From assembly GCA_020216895.1 (NCBI GenBank), contig JAIWOM010000056.1, positions 1 through 8,438 of the forward strand: a stretch of DNA of 8,438 nucleotides, in the 5' to 3' direction. A program made the position numbers and the translations under genes. Source of the stretch: Microcella sp. Lineage in GTDB: Bacteria; Actinomycetota; Actinomycetes; Actinomycetales; Microbacteriaceae. This document shows, piece by piece, positions 1-6,410 of this stretch. Numbering within the stretch: the first letter of the stretch is position 1; every line of letters begins with the position of its first letter. The notes below the pieces were generated by a model, which had not been told where the DNA came from, made no database searches, and worked only from the letters and a program-made list of their open reading frames with translations.

Positions 1-261
1 CTGCGCGGCGCGTACCGCGCGCGGCTGCGGCGGGATGCTCCCGCCGCGCGCTTCGTGCTGCTCGACGTGCCCCGCTCCGAGCTGGAGCGCCGCATCCGCC
101 AGCGCTCTGACCACTTCATGCCGGCGAGCCTGCTCGCATCGCAGCTGGCGACGCTCGAGCTGCCCGACCCGGCCGAGGAGGTCGTCGTGCTCGACGCGAC
201 CCGGCCGATCGACGAGCTCGCGGCCGCCGTCGCGGCGCTGCTCGGCCCTCGGGTAGACTGA
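1..261 (+). CDS. gntK: Gluconokinase, C-terminal half (partial at left edge)
   Basis: Gluconokinase phosphorylates D-gluconate to 6-phosphogluconate with ATP in the cytoplasm, feeding the pentose phosphate pathway. Only the last 86 residues are present; the family is usually about 165 to 175 residues, so the P-loop half lies outside the window. The visible part begins with an LRGAYRARLR stretch, followed by the RFVLLDVPRSELERRIRQR segment (about residues 17-35) and then HFMPASLL at 38-45 and SQLATLE just after it. The HFMP-SLL-SQ-ATLE block is the recognisable signature of GntK-type gluconate kinases. The reading frame is open from base 1 and ends in TGA at 259-261. A hairpin follows 19 bases later, so the gene probably ends a transcription unit. 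The family call is firm; a related shikimate-kinase-like sugar kinase is the only alternative. Confidence 0.85.
   Translation: MRGAYRARLRRDAPAARFVLLDVPRSELERRIRQRSDHFMPASLLASQLATLELPDPAEEVVVLDATRPIDELAAAVAALLGPRVD
254..259 (+). promoter_or_regulatory. Candidate -10 box TAGACT at the end of gntK
   Basis: TAGACT, preceded by GGG, fits the actinobacterial TANNNT -10 consensus and lies across the last codons and stop of gntK. It would start a transcript near position 266 with a leader of about 140 bases before rplY. No -35 box is visible 16 to 18 bases upstream, so this is a weak candidate. A perfect TTGACA also occurs at 356-361, but nothing like a -10 follows it at normal spacing. Confidence 0.3.
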
Positions 262-280
262 GCGACTGTACTTCGGCGAG

Positions 281-298
281 GGAGCGATTCGTCGCTCC
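281..298 (+). terminator. UUCG-loop hairpin after gntK
   Basis: GGAGCGA (281-287) and TCGCTCC (292-298) pair perfectly over 7 bp around a TTCG loop. It lies 19 bases past the gntK stop codon. There is no following run of T, but high-GC actinobacterial terminators often lack one. If transcription of rplY begins near 266, the same hairpin would instead be part of the rplY leader. Confidence 0.5.
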
Positions 299-405
299 GT
301 GATCGACGCGGTGGGCAAGGCATCAGGTCTTTCCTCACGCGCTCGCGCGTTCGAGTTGACACCCAGACCGGGCCACCAGGCCCCCGACATCCCAGGAGAT
401 CCGTC

Positions 406-1011
406 ATGGACGAGAACAAGCTCAGCGCCGCCAAGCGCACGTCGTTCGGCAAGGGCGCGGCCCGCAAGCTGCGTGCCGCCGGCCACATCCCCGCCGTCAT
501 CTACGGTCACGGCGGCGAGCCGCAGCACGTGAGCCTGCCCGGTCACGAGACCGCGCTGCTGCTGCGCAAGGCCAACCTGGTCATCACGCTCGACATCGAG
601 GGCAAGAACGAGCTCGTGCTCGTCAAGGATGTCCAGAAGGACCCGGTGCGCCAGGTCATCGAGCACGTCGACCTCATCGTCGTCCGCAAGGGCGAGAAGG
701 TCACCGTCGACGTCGCCGTGCACGTCGAGGGCGAGTCGTTCTCGGGCACCATCGTCATGGTCGAGAACTCGACCGTGTCCGTCGAGACCGAGGCCACCCA
801 CATCCCCGAGTCGATCACCGTCTCGGTCGAGGGTCTCGAGGAGGGCGCGCAGATCCACGCCCGCGACCTCGCGCTGCCGAAGGGCACCACCCTCGTCACC
901 GACCCCGACGCGCTCGTCGTGCACATCACCGCCCCGCGCGGCTCGGCCTCGGGCTCGGCGGAGTCGGAGGGTGGCGAGGCCGCCCCGGCGGAGGCCGCTG
1001 AGGCCGAGTAG
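406..1011 (+). CDS. rplY: 50S ribosomal protein L25, long (Ctc/TL5) form
   Basis: bL25 binds 5S rRNA in the central protuberance of the large ribosomal subunit. The protein has 201 residues, as in the two-domain Ctc/TL5 form rather than the roughly 94-residue E. coli form. Residues 1 to about 95 are the RNA-binding L25 domain, opening with KLSAAKRTSFGKGAARKLRAAG (shown here only as the marker KGAARKLR) and HIPAVIYG, and ending near DPVRQVIEHVDL. Residues about 100 to 180 form the beta-rich C-terminal domain (VTVDVAVHVEGE, then PESITVSVEGLEEG). The last 25 residues are a Gly/Ser/Ala/Glu-rich acidic tail, probably disordered. The ATG start is set by AGGAG at 394-398, seven bases upstream. It is the first gene of a probable rplY-pth pair with a 63-bp gap, an order common in actinobacteria. 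A short GGGCC/GGCCC hairpin at 370-383 sits just before the ribosome binding site. Confidence 0.95.
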   Translation: MDENKLSAAKRTSFGKGAARKLRAAGHIPAVIYGHGGEPQHVSLPGHETALLLRKANLVITLDIEGKNELVLVKDVQKDPVRQVIEHVDLIVVRKGEKVTVDVAVHVEGESFSGTIVMVENSTVSVETEATHIPESITVSVEGLEEGAQIHARDLALPKGTTLVTDPDALVVHITAPRGSASGSAESEGGEAAPAEAAEAE

Positions 1012-1012
1012 T

Positions 1013-1040
1013 CCGCGCGGCGCTGCGCGGGAAACCCGCG
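1013..1040 (+). promoter_or_regulatory. Two overlapping, mutually exclusive hairpins between rplY and pth
   Basis: CCGCGC (1013-1018) can pair with GCGCGG (1025-1030), and CGCGGG (1026-1031) can pair with CCCGCG (1035-1040) around an AAA loop. The two stems share 1026-1030, so only one can form at a time. Both are six G:C pairs. They begin two bases after the rplY stop. There is no T run, so the role could be attenuation, 3'-end formation of rplY, or nothing. The stems are seen directly; the function is inferred. Confidence 0.35.
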
Positions 1041-1061
1041 TCGCCCGCACGAAGCTGAACC

Positions 1062-1068
1062 GAGGGGG
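1062..1068 (+). promoter_or_regulatory. Ribosome binding site that fixes the pth GTG start
   Basis: GAGGGGG lies six bases before the GTG at 1075. Another in-frame GTG at 1138 is nearer the conserved start of the Pth fold but has no comparable purine-rich site before it, so the upstream GTG is preferred. Confidence 0.6.
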
Positions 1069-1074
1069 TCGCCC

Positions 1075-1731
1075 GTGGCCGGAATCTTCCGCCGCGCAGC
1101 GGCCCCTTCGGCGTCCGCGTCCGACGCTTCCGCGGGTGTGGCGGGTGCCGCGGGCGCCTGGCTGGTCGTCGGGCTCGGCAACCCCGGGCCGCAGTACGCG
1201 GGCAACCGGCACAACGTCGGCGCCATGGTCGCCGAGCTGCTCGCCGAGCGCATCGGCGCGCGATTCTCGCGCCATCGCACCACGACGATGCTCGCCGAGG
1301 GGCGCCTGCGCCCGGGCGGCCCGAAGCTGATCGTCGCGCGGCCGCTGAGCTACATGAACACCTCCGGCGGCCCGGTCTCGAGCGCCGCCGCGTACTTCGG
1401 CGTGCCGCCCGAGCGCGTCATCGTCATCCACGACGACCTCGACCTGCCGTTCGAGACGATCAAGCTGAAGGCCGACGGCGGCCACGGCGGGCAGAACGGC
1501 GTGCGCGACGTCATCAAGGCTCTCGGCACGCCTGAGTTCGTGCGCGTGCGCGTCGGCATCGGGCGGCCCCCCGGGCGGCAGGACGCCGCCGACTACGTGC
1601 TGCGCGACTTCGGCGGCACCGAGAAGGCGCGGCTGCCGTTTGTGCTCGACGACGCGGCCGACGCGGTCGAGCTGATCATCGAGCAGGGTCTGCTGGCCGC
1701 GCAGCAGAAAGTGCACGCGCCGCGCGTCTGA
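1075..1731 (+). CDS. pth: Peptidyl-tRNA hydrolase
   Basis: Pth cleaves the ester bond between peptide and tRNA in peptidyl-tRNA that has dropped off the ribosome, recycling tRNA in the cytoplasm. The 218-residue protein starts with an Ala/Ser-rich extension of about 28 residues before the conserved VVGLGNPG (31-38). The expected active-site residues are visible: Asn36, catalytic His46 in NRHN, Met94-Asn95 in SYMNTSG, Asp120 in IHDDLDLP, and Asn141. In E. coli and M. tuberculosis Pth the residue before that Asn is His (GGHNG); here it is Gln140 (GGQNG). VRVRVGIGRPPGR near 156-168 and the C-terminal EQGLLAAQQKVHAPRV complete the family pattern. The N-terminal extension is unconserved in appearance, and a start at 1138 would remove most of it. 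The gene is probably cotranscribed with rplY. Confidence 0.95.
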   Translation: MAGIFRRAAAPSASASDASAGVAGAAGAWLVVGLGNPGPQYAGNRHNVGAMVAELLAERIGARFSRHRTTTMLAEGRLRPGGPKLIVARPLSYMNTSGGPVSSAAAYFGVPPERVIVIHDDLDLPFETIKLKADGGHGGQNGVRDVIKALGTPEFVRVRVGIGRPPGRQDAADYVLRDFGGTEKARLPFVLDDAADAVELIIEQGLLAAQQKVHAPRV

Positions 1732-1748
1732 GCTCCGCATCCGGAGTT
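1731..1748 (+). terminator. Hairpin at the pth stop codon, possible terminator
   Basis: AGCTCCG (1731-1737) pairs with CGGAGTT (1742-1748) around a four-base loop, with one G:T pair. It begins on the last base of the pth TGA. It has no T tract, so it could be a GC-rich terminator or chance. Confidence 0.3.
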
Positions 1749-1814
1749 CGGCGCGACGGGCCGCCCGAGCTCGCGCCCGAGCCGGAGCCCGGGCCCGACC
1801 ACGGGCGGTCGCGT

Positions 1815-1886
1815 GCACGAACGTCTGCAGAACTGTCCGCTCAGGTCTGCGCGACGTCGAGGTCGGCATTCTGCAGACGTTCGTGC
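1815..1886. repeat. Perfect 18-bp inverted repeat, 72-bp element between pth and mfd
   Basis: GCACGAACGTCTGCAGAA at 1815-1832 is the exact reverse complement of TTCTGCAGACGTTCGTGC at 1869-1886, with 36 bases between. The match stops sharply at both ends of each arm. Each arm also contains the 8-bp palindrome TCTGCAGA (1824-1831 and 1870-1877). The arms are less GC-rich than the surrounding DNA. The element ends 27 bases before the predicted -35 of mfd. It does not resemble an intrinsic terminator, because the loop is long and no T tract follows. It could be a dispersed intergenic repeat or MITE-like element, a paired operator, or a structured RNA. No second copy is seen in this window and no target-site duplication is evident. 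Confidence 0.8.
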
Positions 1887-1913
1887 TCATCGCCGGCGTG
1901 AGTCCCCGCGCGG

Positions 1914-1942
1914 CTGAGCGATCAGGATGAGCGGCGTACGCT
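1914..1942 (+). promoter_or_regulatory. Probable mfd promoter, leaderless
   Basis: CTGAGC (1914-1919, partial match to TTGACA) is separated by 17 bp from TACGCT (1937-1942), which fits TANNNT. Eight bases after the -10 is an in-frame GTG at 1951, so transcription would begin at or within about two bases of that codon. No Shine-Dalgarno sequence is present. This arrangement places the -10 inside the codons that an ATG start at 1927 would add. Confidence 0.55.
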
Positions 1943-1950
1943 TGTGCGAC

Positions 1951-4900
1951 GTGAGTCTCGAGCGGTTGATCCCGGCGCTGTCGCGCGCCCGCACGCTGTC
2001 CGACGCGCTCGAGAGCGCGCGCCGCTCGGCCGACTTCTCGGTCGTCGAGGGCCTGCGCGTGCCGCTGGTGGCAGCGGTGCTGGATGCCCGCCCCGGCGCG
2101 CAGTGCCTGCTCGCCATCGTCGCCACGGGTCGGGAGGCCGACGCGGTCATGGAGTCGCTCGCCTCGGTCGCGCCGCACGCGACCGTGCTCGACCTGCCGG
2201 CGTGGGAGACCCTCCCGCACGAGCGGTTGAGCCCGAGCGCCGAGACCGTCGGACGTCGCATCCGCACGCTGCGGGCTCTGCGCGCCTGGGCCGATGCGCC
2301 CGACGTCGACGCCAGCGGCACGCCCAAGCCCGACCTCGTCGTGGTGGCCTCCGTGCGCGCGGCGCTGCAGCCCCTGGTCGAGGGGCTGACCGACGTCGAG
2401 CCGGTCGTGCTCGAGCGCGGCGGCCGTGGCTACGACCTCGCGCAGGTGACCACCCGGCTCATCGAGCTCGCCTACACGCGCGTCGACATGGTGACCCGCC
2501 GCGGCGAGTTCGCGGTGCGCGGCGGCATCCTCGACGTCTTCCCGGCTGTGGCCGAGCACCCGGTGCGCGTCGAGTTCTTCGGCGACGAGGTCGAGCAGCT
2601 GCGGCCGTTCTCGGTCGCCGACCAGCGGTCGCTGCCCAGTGGGGCCGGCGAGGCCGACCTCGAGCGCGTCGAACTGCCGCCGACCCGCGAGCTTCTGCTC
2701 GTCCCGAGCGTGCGGCAAAGAGCGCGCGAGATGCAGCACGAGTTCCCGAGCCTGGCGCCGCTGCTGGAGAAGATCGGCGAGGGAATCCCGGTCGAGGGCA
2801 TGGAGAGCCTCGCGCCAGCGCTGGTCGAGCGGCTGGTGCCGCTGACCGACTACCTGCCCGCATCCGCGGCCGTCGCCGTGCTCAGCCCCGAACGGGTCGC
2901 GAGCCGCGCGGTGAACCTCGCCGAGACGAACCGCGAGTTCCTGACCGCCGCCTGGCATGCCGCGACCGCCGGCGCTGAGGCGCCGATCGACCTCGACGCG
3001 GGCGACTTCGTGACGGTGACCGGGCTGCGCGAGGCGGCCGGCGGGCGCGACTGGTTCACCATCAGCGCCTTCGATGCGGATGACCCCGACGTCGTGCGCA
3101 TCGACGCGACCGAGCCGCCGGGATTCGCGGGCCGCAGTGAGGGTGCCGTGCAGCACGTCGTCGACCGGGTGCGCGACGGCTGGACGATGATCGTCGTCGT
3201 CGCCGGCCACGGTCTGGTCGAGCGCGCCGCCGACGTGCTCGGCGAGCACGAGGTGGCCGCCCGGATGGTCGACGAGCTTCCCGAGACCCTCGAGCCGGGC
3301 CTGGTCTATCTCGTGCAGGCGCAGATCGAGCACGGCTTCGAGGTGCCCGAGCTGCGGCTCGGCGTGCTCAGCGAGACCGAGTTCTACGGCCGGGCGGTCG
3401 GCTACGACTCGCGCCAGCCGAAGAAGCTCGCGAGCCGCCGCACGAACGTCGTCGATCCGCTGCAGCTGAAGGCGGGCGACTACGTCGTGCACGCCACGCA
3501 CGGCATCGGCCGCTTCATCGAGCTCGTGCAGCGCGAGGTCAGCACGGGCGGCCGCAACCCGGTGAAGAGCACCCGGGAGTTCCTCGCCATCGAGTACGCG
3601 CCGAGCAAGCGCGGCTACCCGGGCGACAAGCTCTTCGTGCCGACCGACCAGCTCGACCAGCTGAGCCGCTACGTCGGCGGCGAGGCGCCGCAGCTGAGCA
3701 AGATGGGCGGCAGCGACTGGGCGGCGGCGAAGGGCCGCGCCCGCAAGGCCGTGCGCGACATCGCCGTCGAGCTCGTCAAGCTGTACTCGGCCCGCATGTC
3801 GAGCAAGGGCTTCGCCTTCCCGCCCGACACCCCCTGGCAGCGCGAGCTCGAGGAGGCGTTCCCCTACGTCGAGACCCCCGACCAGCTGACCACCATCGAG
3901 GAGGTCAAGCGCGACATGGAGTCGCCGATCCCGATGGACCGCCTGCTCGCGGGCGACGTCGGCTACGGCAAGACCGAGGTCGCGGTGCGCGCCGCGTTCA
4001 AGGCCGTGCAGGGCGGCAAGCAGGTGGCCATGATCGTGCCGACCACCCTGCTCGTGAAGCAGCACATGGAGACCTTCGCCGAGCGCTTCGCCGGGTTCCC
4101 CGTGCACCTGCGCGCGCTCAGCCGCTTCCAGTCGGACAAGGAGGCGAAGGAGACGCTCGACGGGCTCGCGCGGGGCACCGTCGACGTGGTCATCGGCACG
4201 CACCGCATCCTGAGCCAGGGGGTGCAGTTCAAAGACCTGGGTCTCGTGATCATCGACGAGGAGCAGCGCTTCGGCGTCGAGCACAAGGACGCCCTCAAGA
4301 AGCTCAAGACCAACGTCGATGTCCTCGCGATGTCGGCCACGCCCATTCCGCGCACGCTCGAGATGGCCGTGACGGGCATCCGCGAGATGTCGACCCTGGC
4401 GACCCCGCCGGAGGACCGCCACCCGATCCTCACCTTCGTCGGCCCCTACAGCGATAAGCAGGTGGCGGCGGCGATCCACCGCGAGATGCTGCGCGAGGGC
4501 CAGGTGTTCTACGTGCACAACCGGGTCTCGAGCATCCAGCGCGTCGCCAGCCACCTGGCCGAGCTGGTTCCGGATGCCCGCATCGCGGTCGCCCACGGCC
4601 AGATGAGCGAGTCGCTGCTCGAGCAGGTCATGGTCGACTTCTGGGAGCGCAAGTTCGACGTGCTCGTCTCGACGACGATCATCGAGACCGGCCTCGACGT
4701 CGCCAACGCGAACACCCTCATCATCGACCGGGCCGACAAGTACGGGCTCAGCCAGCTGCACCAGCTGCGCGGCCGCGTCGGCCGTGGACGCGAGCGCGCC
4801 TACGCCTACTTCCTCTACGACGAGACGAAGCCGCTCACCGAGACCGCGCACGACCGCCTGCAGACCATCGCCGCCAACACCGACCTCGGCGGCGGCATGC

Positions 4901-5532
4901 AGATCGCGCTGAAGGACCTCGAGATCCGCGGCGCGGGCAACCTGCTCGGCGCCGAGCAGGCCGGGCACATCGCGGGCGTCGGCTTCGACCTGTACCTGCG
5001 CATGATCGGCGAGGCGGTCAGCGTGTTCCGCGGCGATGCGGCCGAGGAGCAGACGGAGCTGCGGCTCGAGTTGCCGGTCGACGCGCGGATTCCCGAGGAC
5101 TACATCGCCAGCGAGCGCCTGCGTCTCGAGGCGTACCAGAAGCTGTCGACGGCGAGCGCGCCGGCCAGCGATGAGACGGCCCTGGATGCGGTGCTCGAGG
5201 AGCTCGCCGACCGTTACGGCGACCCGCCCGCCCCGGTCGCGACCCTGCTCTCAGTGTCGCGCCTGCGCCGCCGGGCGCAGCAGCTCGGCCTGAGCGACGT
5301 CGTCGTCATGGGCACGAACCTGCGGCTGGTCGGGCCGATGCTGCCCGACTCGCGGCAGCTGCGCCTGCAGCGCATGTACCCGGGGTCGAAGTGGTTCGGG
5401 CAGCAGCGGGCCGCGACGGTGCCGCTGCCGATGGGCGCGAGCGACGACGACCTGATCGTCTGGGTGGGGCAGGTGCTCGACGCGCTCTACGCGCCCGAGC
5501 CGGCCCCGGCGTCGGCGGCGCCCTCGGCCTGA
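1951..5532 (+). CDS. mfd: Transcription-repair coupling factor Mfd
   Basis: Mfd is an ATP-driven DNA translocase that pushes stalled RNA polymerase off lesions and recruits UvrA for nucleotide excision repair. From the GTG at 1951 it has 1193 residues, close to the family's usual 1150 to 1230. The N-terminal UvrB-like module carries RGGILDVFP at 190-198. The CarD-like RNA polymerase-interacting domain begins near 502 (DPLQLKAGDYVVHATHGIG). The RecG-like helicase has Walker A GDVGYGKT at 668-675, Walker B DEEQ at 769-772, and motif VI QLRGRVGRG at 938-946. The TRCF C-terminal domain spans roughly 1045-1150, followed by a Pro/Ala tail. I chose GTG 1951 over an ATG at 1927 because the -10 TACGCT lies between them and the product then begins MSLERLIPALSRA, the usual Mfd start as I recall it. 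The ATG at 1927 would add eight residues. The last 46 bases overlap the convergent protease gene. Confidence 0.97.
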   Translation: MSLERLIPALSRARTLSDALESARRSADFSVVEGLRVPLVAAVLDARPGAQCLLAIVATGREADAVMESLASVAPHATVLDLPAWETLPHERLSPSAETVGRRIRTLRALRAWADAPDVDASGTPKPDLVVVASVRAALQPLVEGLTDVEPVVLERGGRGYDLAQVTTRLIELAYTRVDMVTRRGEFAVRGGILDVFPAVAEHPVRVEFFGDEVEQLRPFSVADQRSLPSGAGEADLERVELPPTRELLLVPSVRQRAREMQHEFPSLAPLLEKIGEGIPVEGMESLAPALVERLVPLTDYLPASAAVAVLSPERVASRAVNLAETNREFLTAAWHAATAGAEAPIDLDAGDFVTVTGLREAAGGRDWFTISAFDADDPDVVRIDATEPPGFAGRSEGAVQHVVDRVRDGWTMIVVVAGHGLVERAADVLGEHEVAARMVDELPETLEPGLVYLVQAQIEHGFEVPELRLGVLSETEFYGRAVGYDSRQPKKLASRRTNVVDPLQLKAGDYVVHATHGIGRFIELVQREVSTGGRNPVKSTREFLAIEYAPSKRGYPGDKLFVPTDQLDQLSRYVGGEAPQLSKMGGSDWAAAKGRARKAVRDIAVELVKLYSARMSSKGFAFPPDTPWQRELEEAFPYVETPDQLTTIEEVKRDMESPIPMDRLLAGDVGYGKTEVAVRAAFKAVQGGKQVAMIVPTTLLVKQHMETFAERFAGFPVHLRALSRFQSDKEAKETLDGLARGTVDVVIGTHRILSQGVQFKDLGLVIIDEEQRFGVEHKDALKKLKTNVDVLAMSATPIPRTLEMAVTGIREMSTLATPPEDRHPILTFVGPYSDKQVAAAIHREMLREGQVFYVHNRVSSIQRVASHLAELVPDARIAVAHGQMSESLLEQVMVDFWERKFDVLVSTTIIETGLDVANANTLIIDRADKYGLSQLHQLRGRVGRGRERAYAYFLYDETKPLTETAHDRLQTIAANTDLGGGMQIALKDLEIRGAGNLLGAEQAGHIAGVGFDLYLRMIGEAVSVFRGDAAEEQTELRLELPVDARIPEDYIASERLRLEAYQKLSTASAPASDETALDAVLEELADRYGDPPAPVATLLSVSRLRRRAQQLGLSDVVVMGTNLRLVGPMLPDSRQLRLQRMYPGSKWFGQQRAATVPLPMGASDDDLIVWVGQVLDALYAPEPAPASAAPSA

Positions 5533-6392
5533 CCGGCCGCCTGACTCGTCGGCGCATCCATCGGCGCATCCGTCGCCGAGGACTCGGTCGCGGGCACACG
5601 CGCGGTCAGCGGCTTCGGGAACAGCGCCGTGCTCGGCACCGTGTGCACGCCGTACACGGCCATCGGGATGACCACGAGCGTGCGCAGGTCGAACAGTGCG
5701 TGCACGAACATGGCGAGCCCGATGCTGCCGCTGACGACGTACAGCGCCGTGAAGAGCAGCCCGACGACGGTGGTGGCGAGCACCCCGACCCAGCCCTGGT
5801 AGGCGTGCAGCGCGCCGAACAGCAGCGCCGCGAGCAGGAAGGCGCTGATCGGCTCGCCGGTCACCACCACGAGCAGCGCCGGCAGCGCGAGCCGAAAGAG
5901 CAGCTCCTCCACGACGCCCGCGTTGACCGAGAGCGCCGCGCCCCAGCCCAGCTCCGGACGGTTGCGGGGCAGCAGTGCGGCGATGTCGCCGACGATGACG
6001 ATGCCGCCGTCGCGGCGGGCGCCGCGCGCGCCGATGACCGTGAGCACGGCGACCCCGATCAGGGTGCCGAGCAGCAGGGCCGTTCCCAGGCCGCCGGCGA
6101 GAGCATCCCGCAGCCAGGCGATCGGCGGCAGCGCCTGCGCAGCGGCGAGCAGCGGTGCGACGACCGGCTGCACGAGCACCAGCAGCACGACGCTCGCCCC
6201 GCCGAACAGCACGAGCGACTCGAGCAGCCAGCGCCGCATCATCGCCTGCCGCCGTGCGGTCGAGCGGTAGCGGCGGAACCGGCGGTACTCGCGCTGATCC
6301 TTCCGTGCCGCGCGCACGATCAGCAGCACCACCAGCCCGAGGGCCAGCAGCCCGGCCGCCACACGCGGCACCCAGCCGAGTTCCGGGAGCAT
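5487..6392 (-). CDS. CPBP-family intramembrane metalloprotease
   Basis: Members of the CPBP (Abi/CAAX protease-like) family are integral membrane metalloproteases; bacterial ones have been linked to bacteriocin processing or self-immunity, but most have no known substrate. The 301-residue protein starts with a membrane segment (about 11-26), then a very basic cytosolic stretch (27-54). Further membrane segments lie near 56-74 and 100-120. The conserved core follows: Glu162-Glu163 with Arg167 (VEELLFR), His196 in FGALH, and His231 with Asp235 in HALFD, the expected metal and catalytic residues. The C-terminal 50 or so residues are Ala/Pro/Asp-rich, including a DAPMDAP repeat, and probably disordered. 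The ATG at 6392-6390 is preferred because the frame upstream runs antisense through the exporter gene and carries no such domain. No Shine-Dalgarno site precedes it. The last 46 bases overlap mfd tail to tail. The substrate cannot be told from sequence. Confidence 0.88.
   Translation of the reverse strand: MLPELGWVPRVAAGLLALGLVVLLIVRAARKDQREYRRFRRYRSTARRQAMMRRWLLESLVLFGGASVVLLVLVQPVVAPLLAAAQALPPIAWLRDALAGGLGTALLLGTLIGVAVLTVIGARGARRDGGIVIVGDIAALLPRNRPELGWGAALSVNAGVVEELLFRLALPALLVVVTGEPISAFLLAALLFGALHAYQGWVGVLATTVVGLLFTALYVVSGSIGLAMFVHALFDLRTLVVIPMAVYGVHTVPSTALFPKPLTARVPATESSATDAPMDAPTSQAAGQAEGAADAGAGSGA
5525..5539. terminator. Small hairpin across the mfd stop codon
   Basis: CGGCC (5525-5529) pairs with GGCCG (5535-5539) around a five-base loop that contains most of the mfd TGA (5530-5532). 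It lies at the convergent end of mfd and inside the last codons of the minus-strand protease gene. The stem is short and no T run follows on either strand, so a terminator role is only possible. Confidence 0.25.
5549..5571. repeat. Short tandem repeat in the protease C-terminus
   Basis: TCGGCGCATCC occurs at 5549-5559 and again at 5561-5571, a 12-bp period. On the minus strand it encodes the DAPMDAP stretch of the protease's low-complexity tail. Confidence 0.6.
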
Positions 6393-6397
6393 CCGGC

Positions 6398-6403
6398 TAT
6401 GGT
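6398..6403 (+). promoter_or_regulatory. -10 box of the MFS exporter, leaderless
   Basis: TATGGT fits TANNNT and lies seven bases before the ATG at 6411. No Shine-Dalgarno sequence is present, so the mRNA probably starts at or next to the ATG. No convincing -35 is seen. It occupies an 18-bp divergent gap (6393-6410). Confidence 0.5.
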
Positions 6404-6404
6404 C
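6399..6404 (-). promoter_or_regulatory. Possible -10 box of the protease gene, overlapping the exporter's
   Basis: Read on the minus strand the bases are GACCAT, matching TANNNT at the A and final T but not the first T. The box is six bases before the protease ATG at 6392. It shares five of six positions with the opposite-strand box TATGGT. Confidence 0.3.
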
Positions 6405-6410
6405 GCACGC

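Noticed and set aside
356..361. Perfect TTGACA (-35 consensus) before rplY
   Set aside because: At 16 to 18 bp downstream the sequence is only G and C with nothing like TANNNT, so it cannot be supported as a promoter.
1815..1886. Inverted repeat as an intrinsic terminator of pth
   Set aside because: The 36-base loop and lack of a following T tract do not fit; a smaller hairpin lies nearer the pth stop.
1815..1886. Inverted repeat as a LexA/SOS box controlling mfd
   Set aside because: The arms contain CGAACG and CGTTCG but not the TCGAAC-N4-GTTCGA spacing of the actinobacterial SOS box.
5391..6410. Open plus-strand frame running for about 340 codons upstream of the exporter
   Set aside because: It is antisense to the CPBP protease gene, has a composition dominated by Arg, Glu, Gln and Asp, and contains no domain. 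It is a by-product of GC-rich codon bias on the opposite strand.
6399..6410. Upstream ATG at 6399 as the exporter start
   Set aside because: It lies inside the -10 box TATGGT and has no ribosome binding site, while ATG 6411 is at the leaderless distance.
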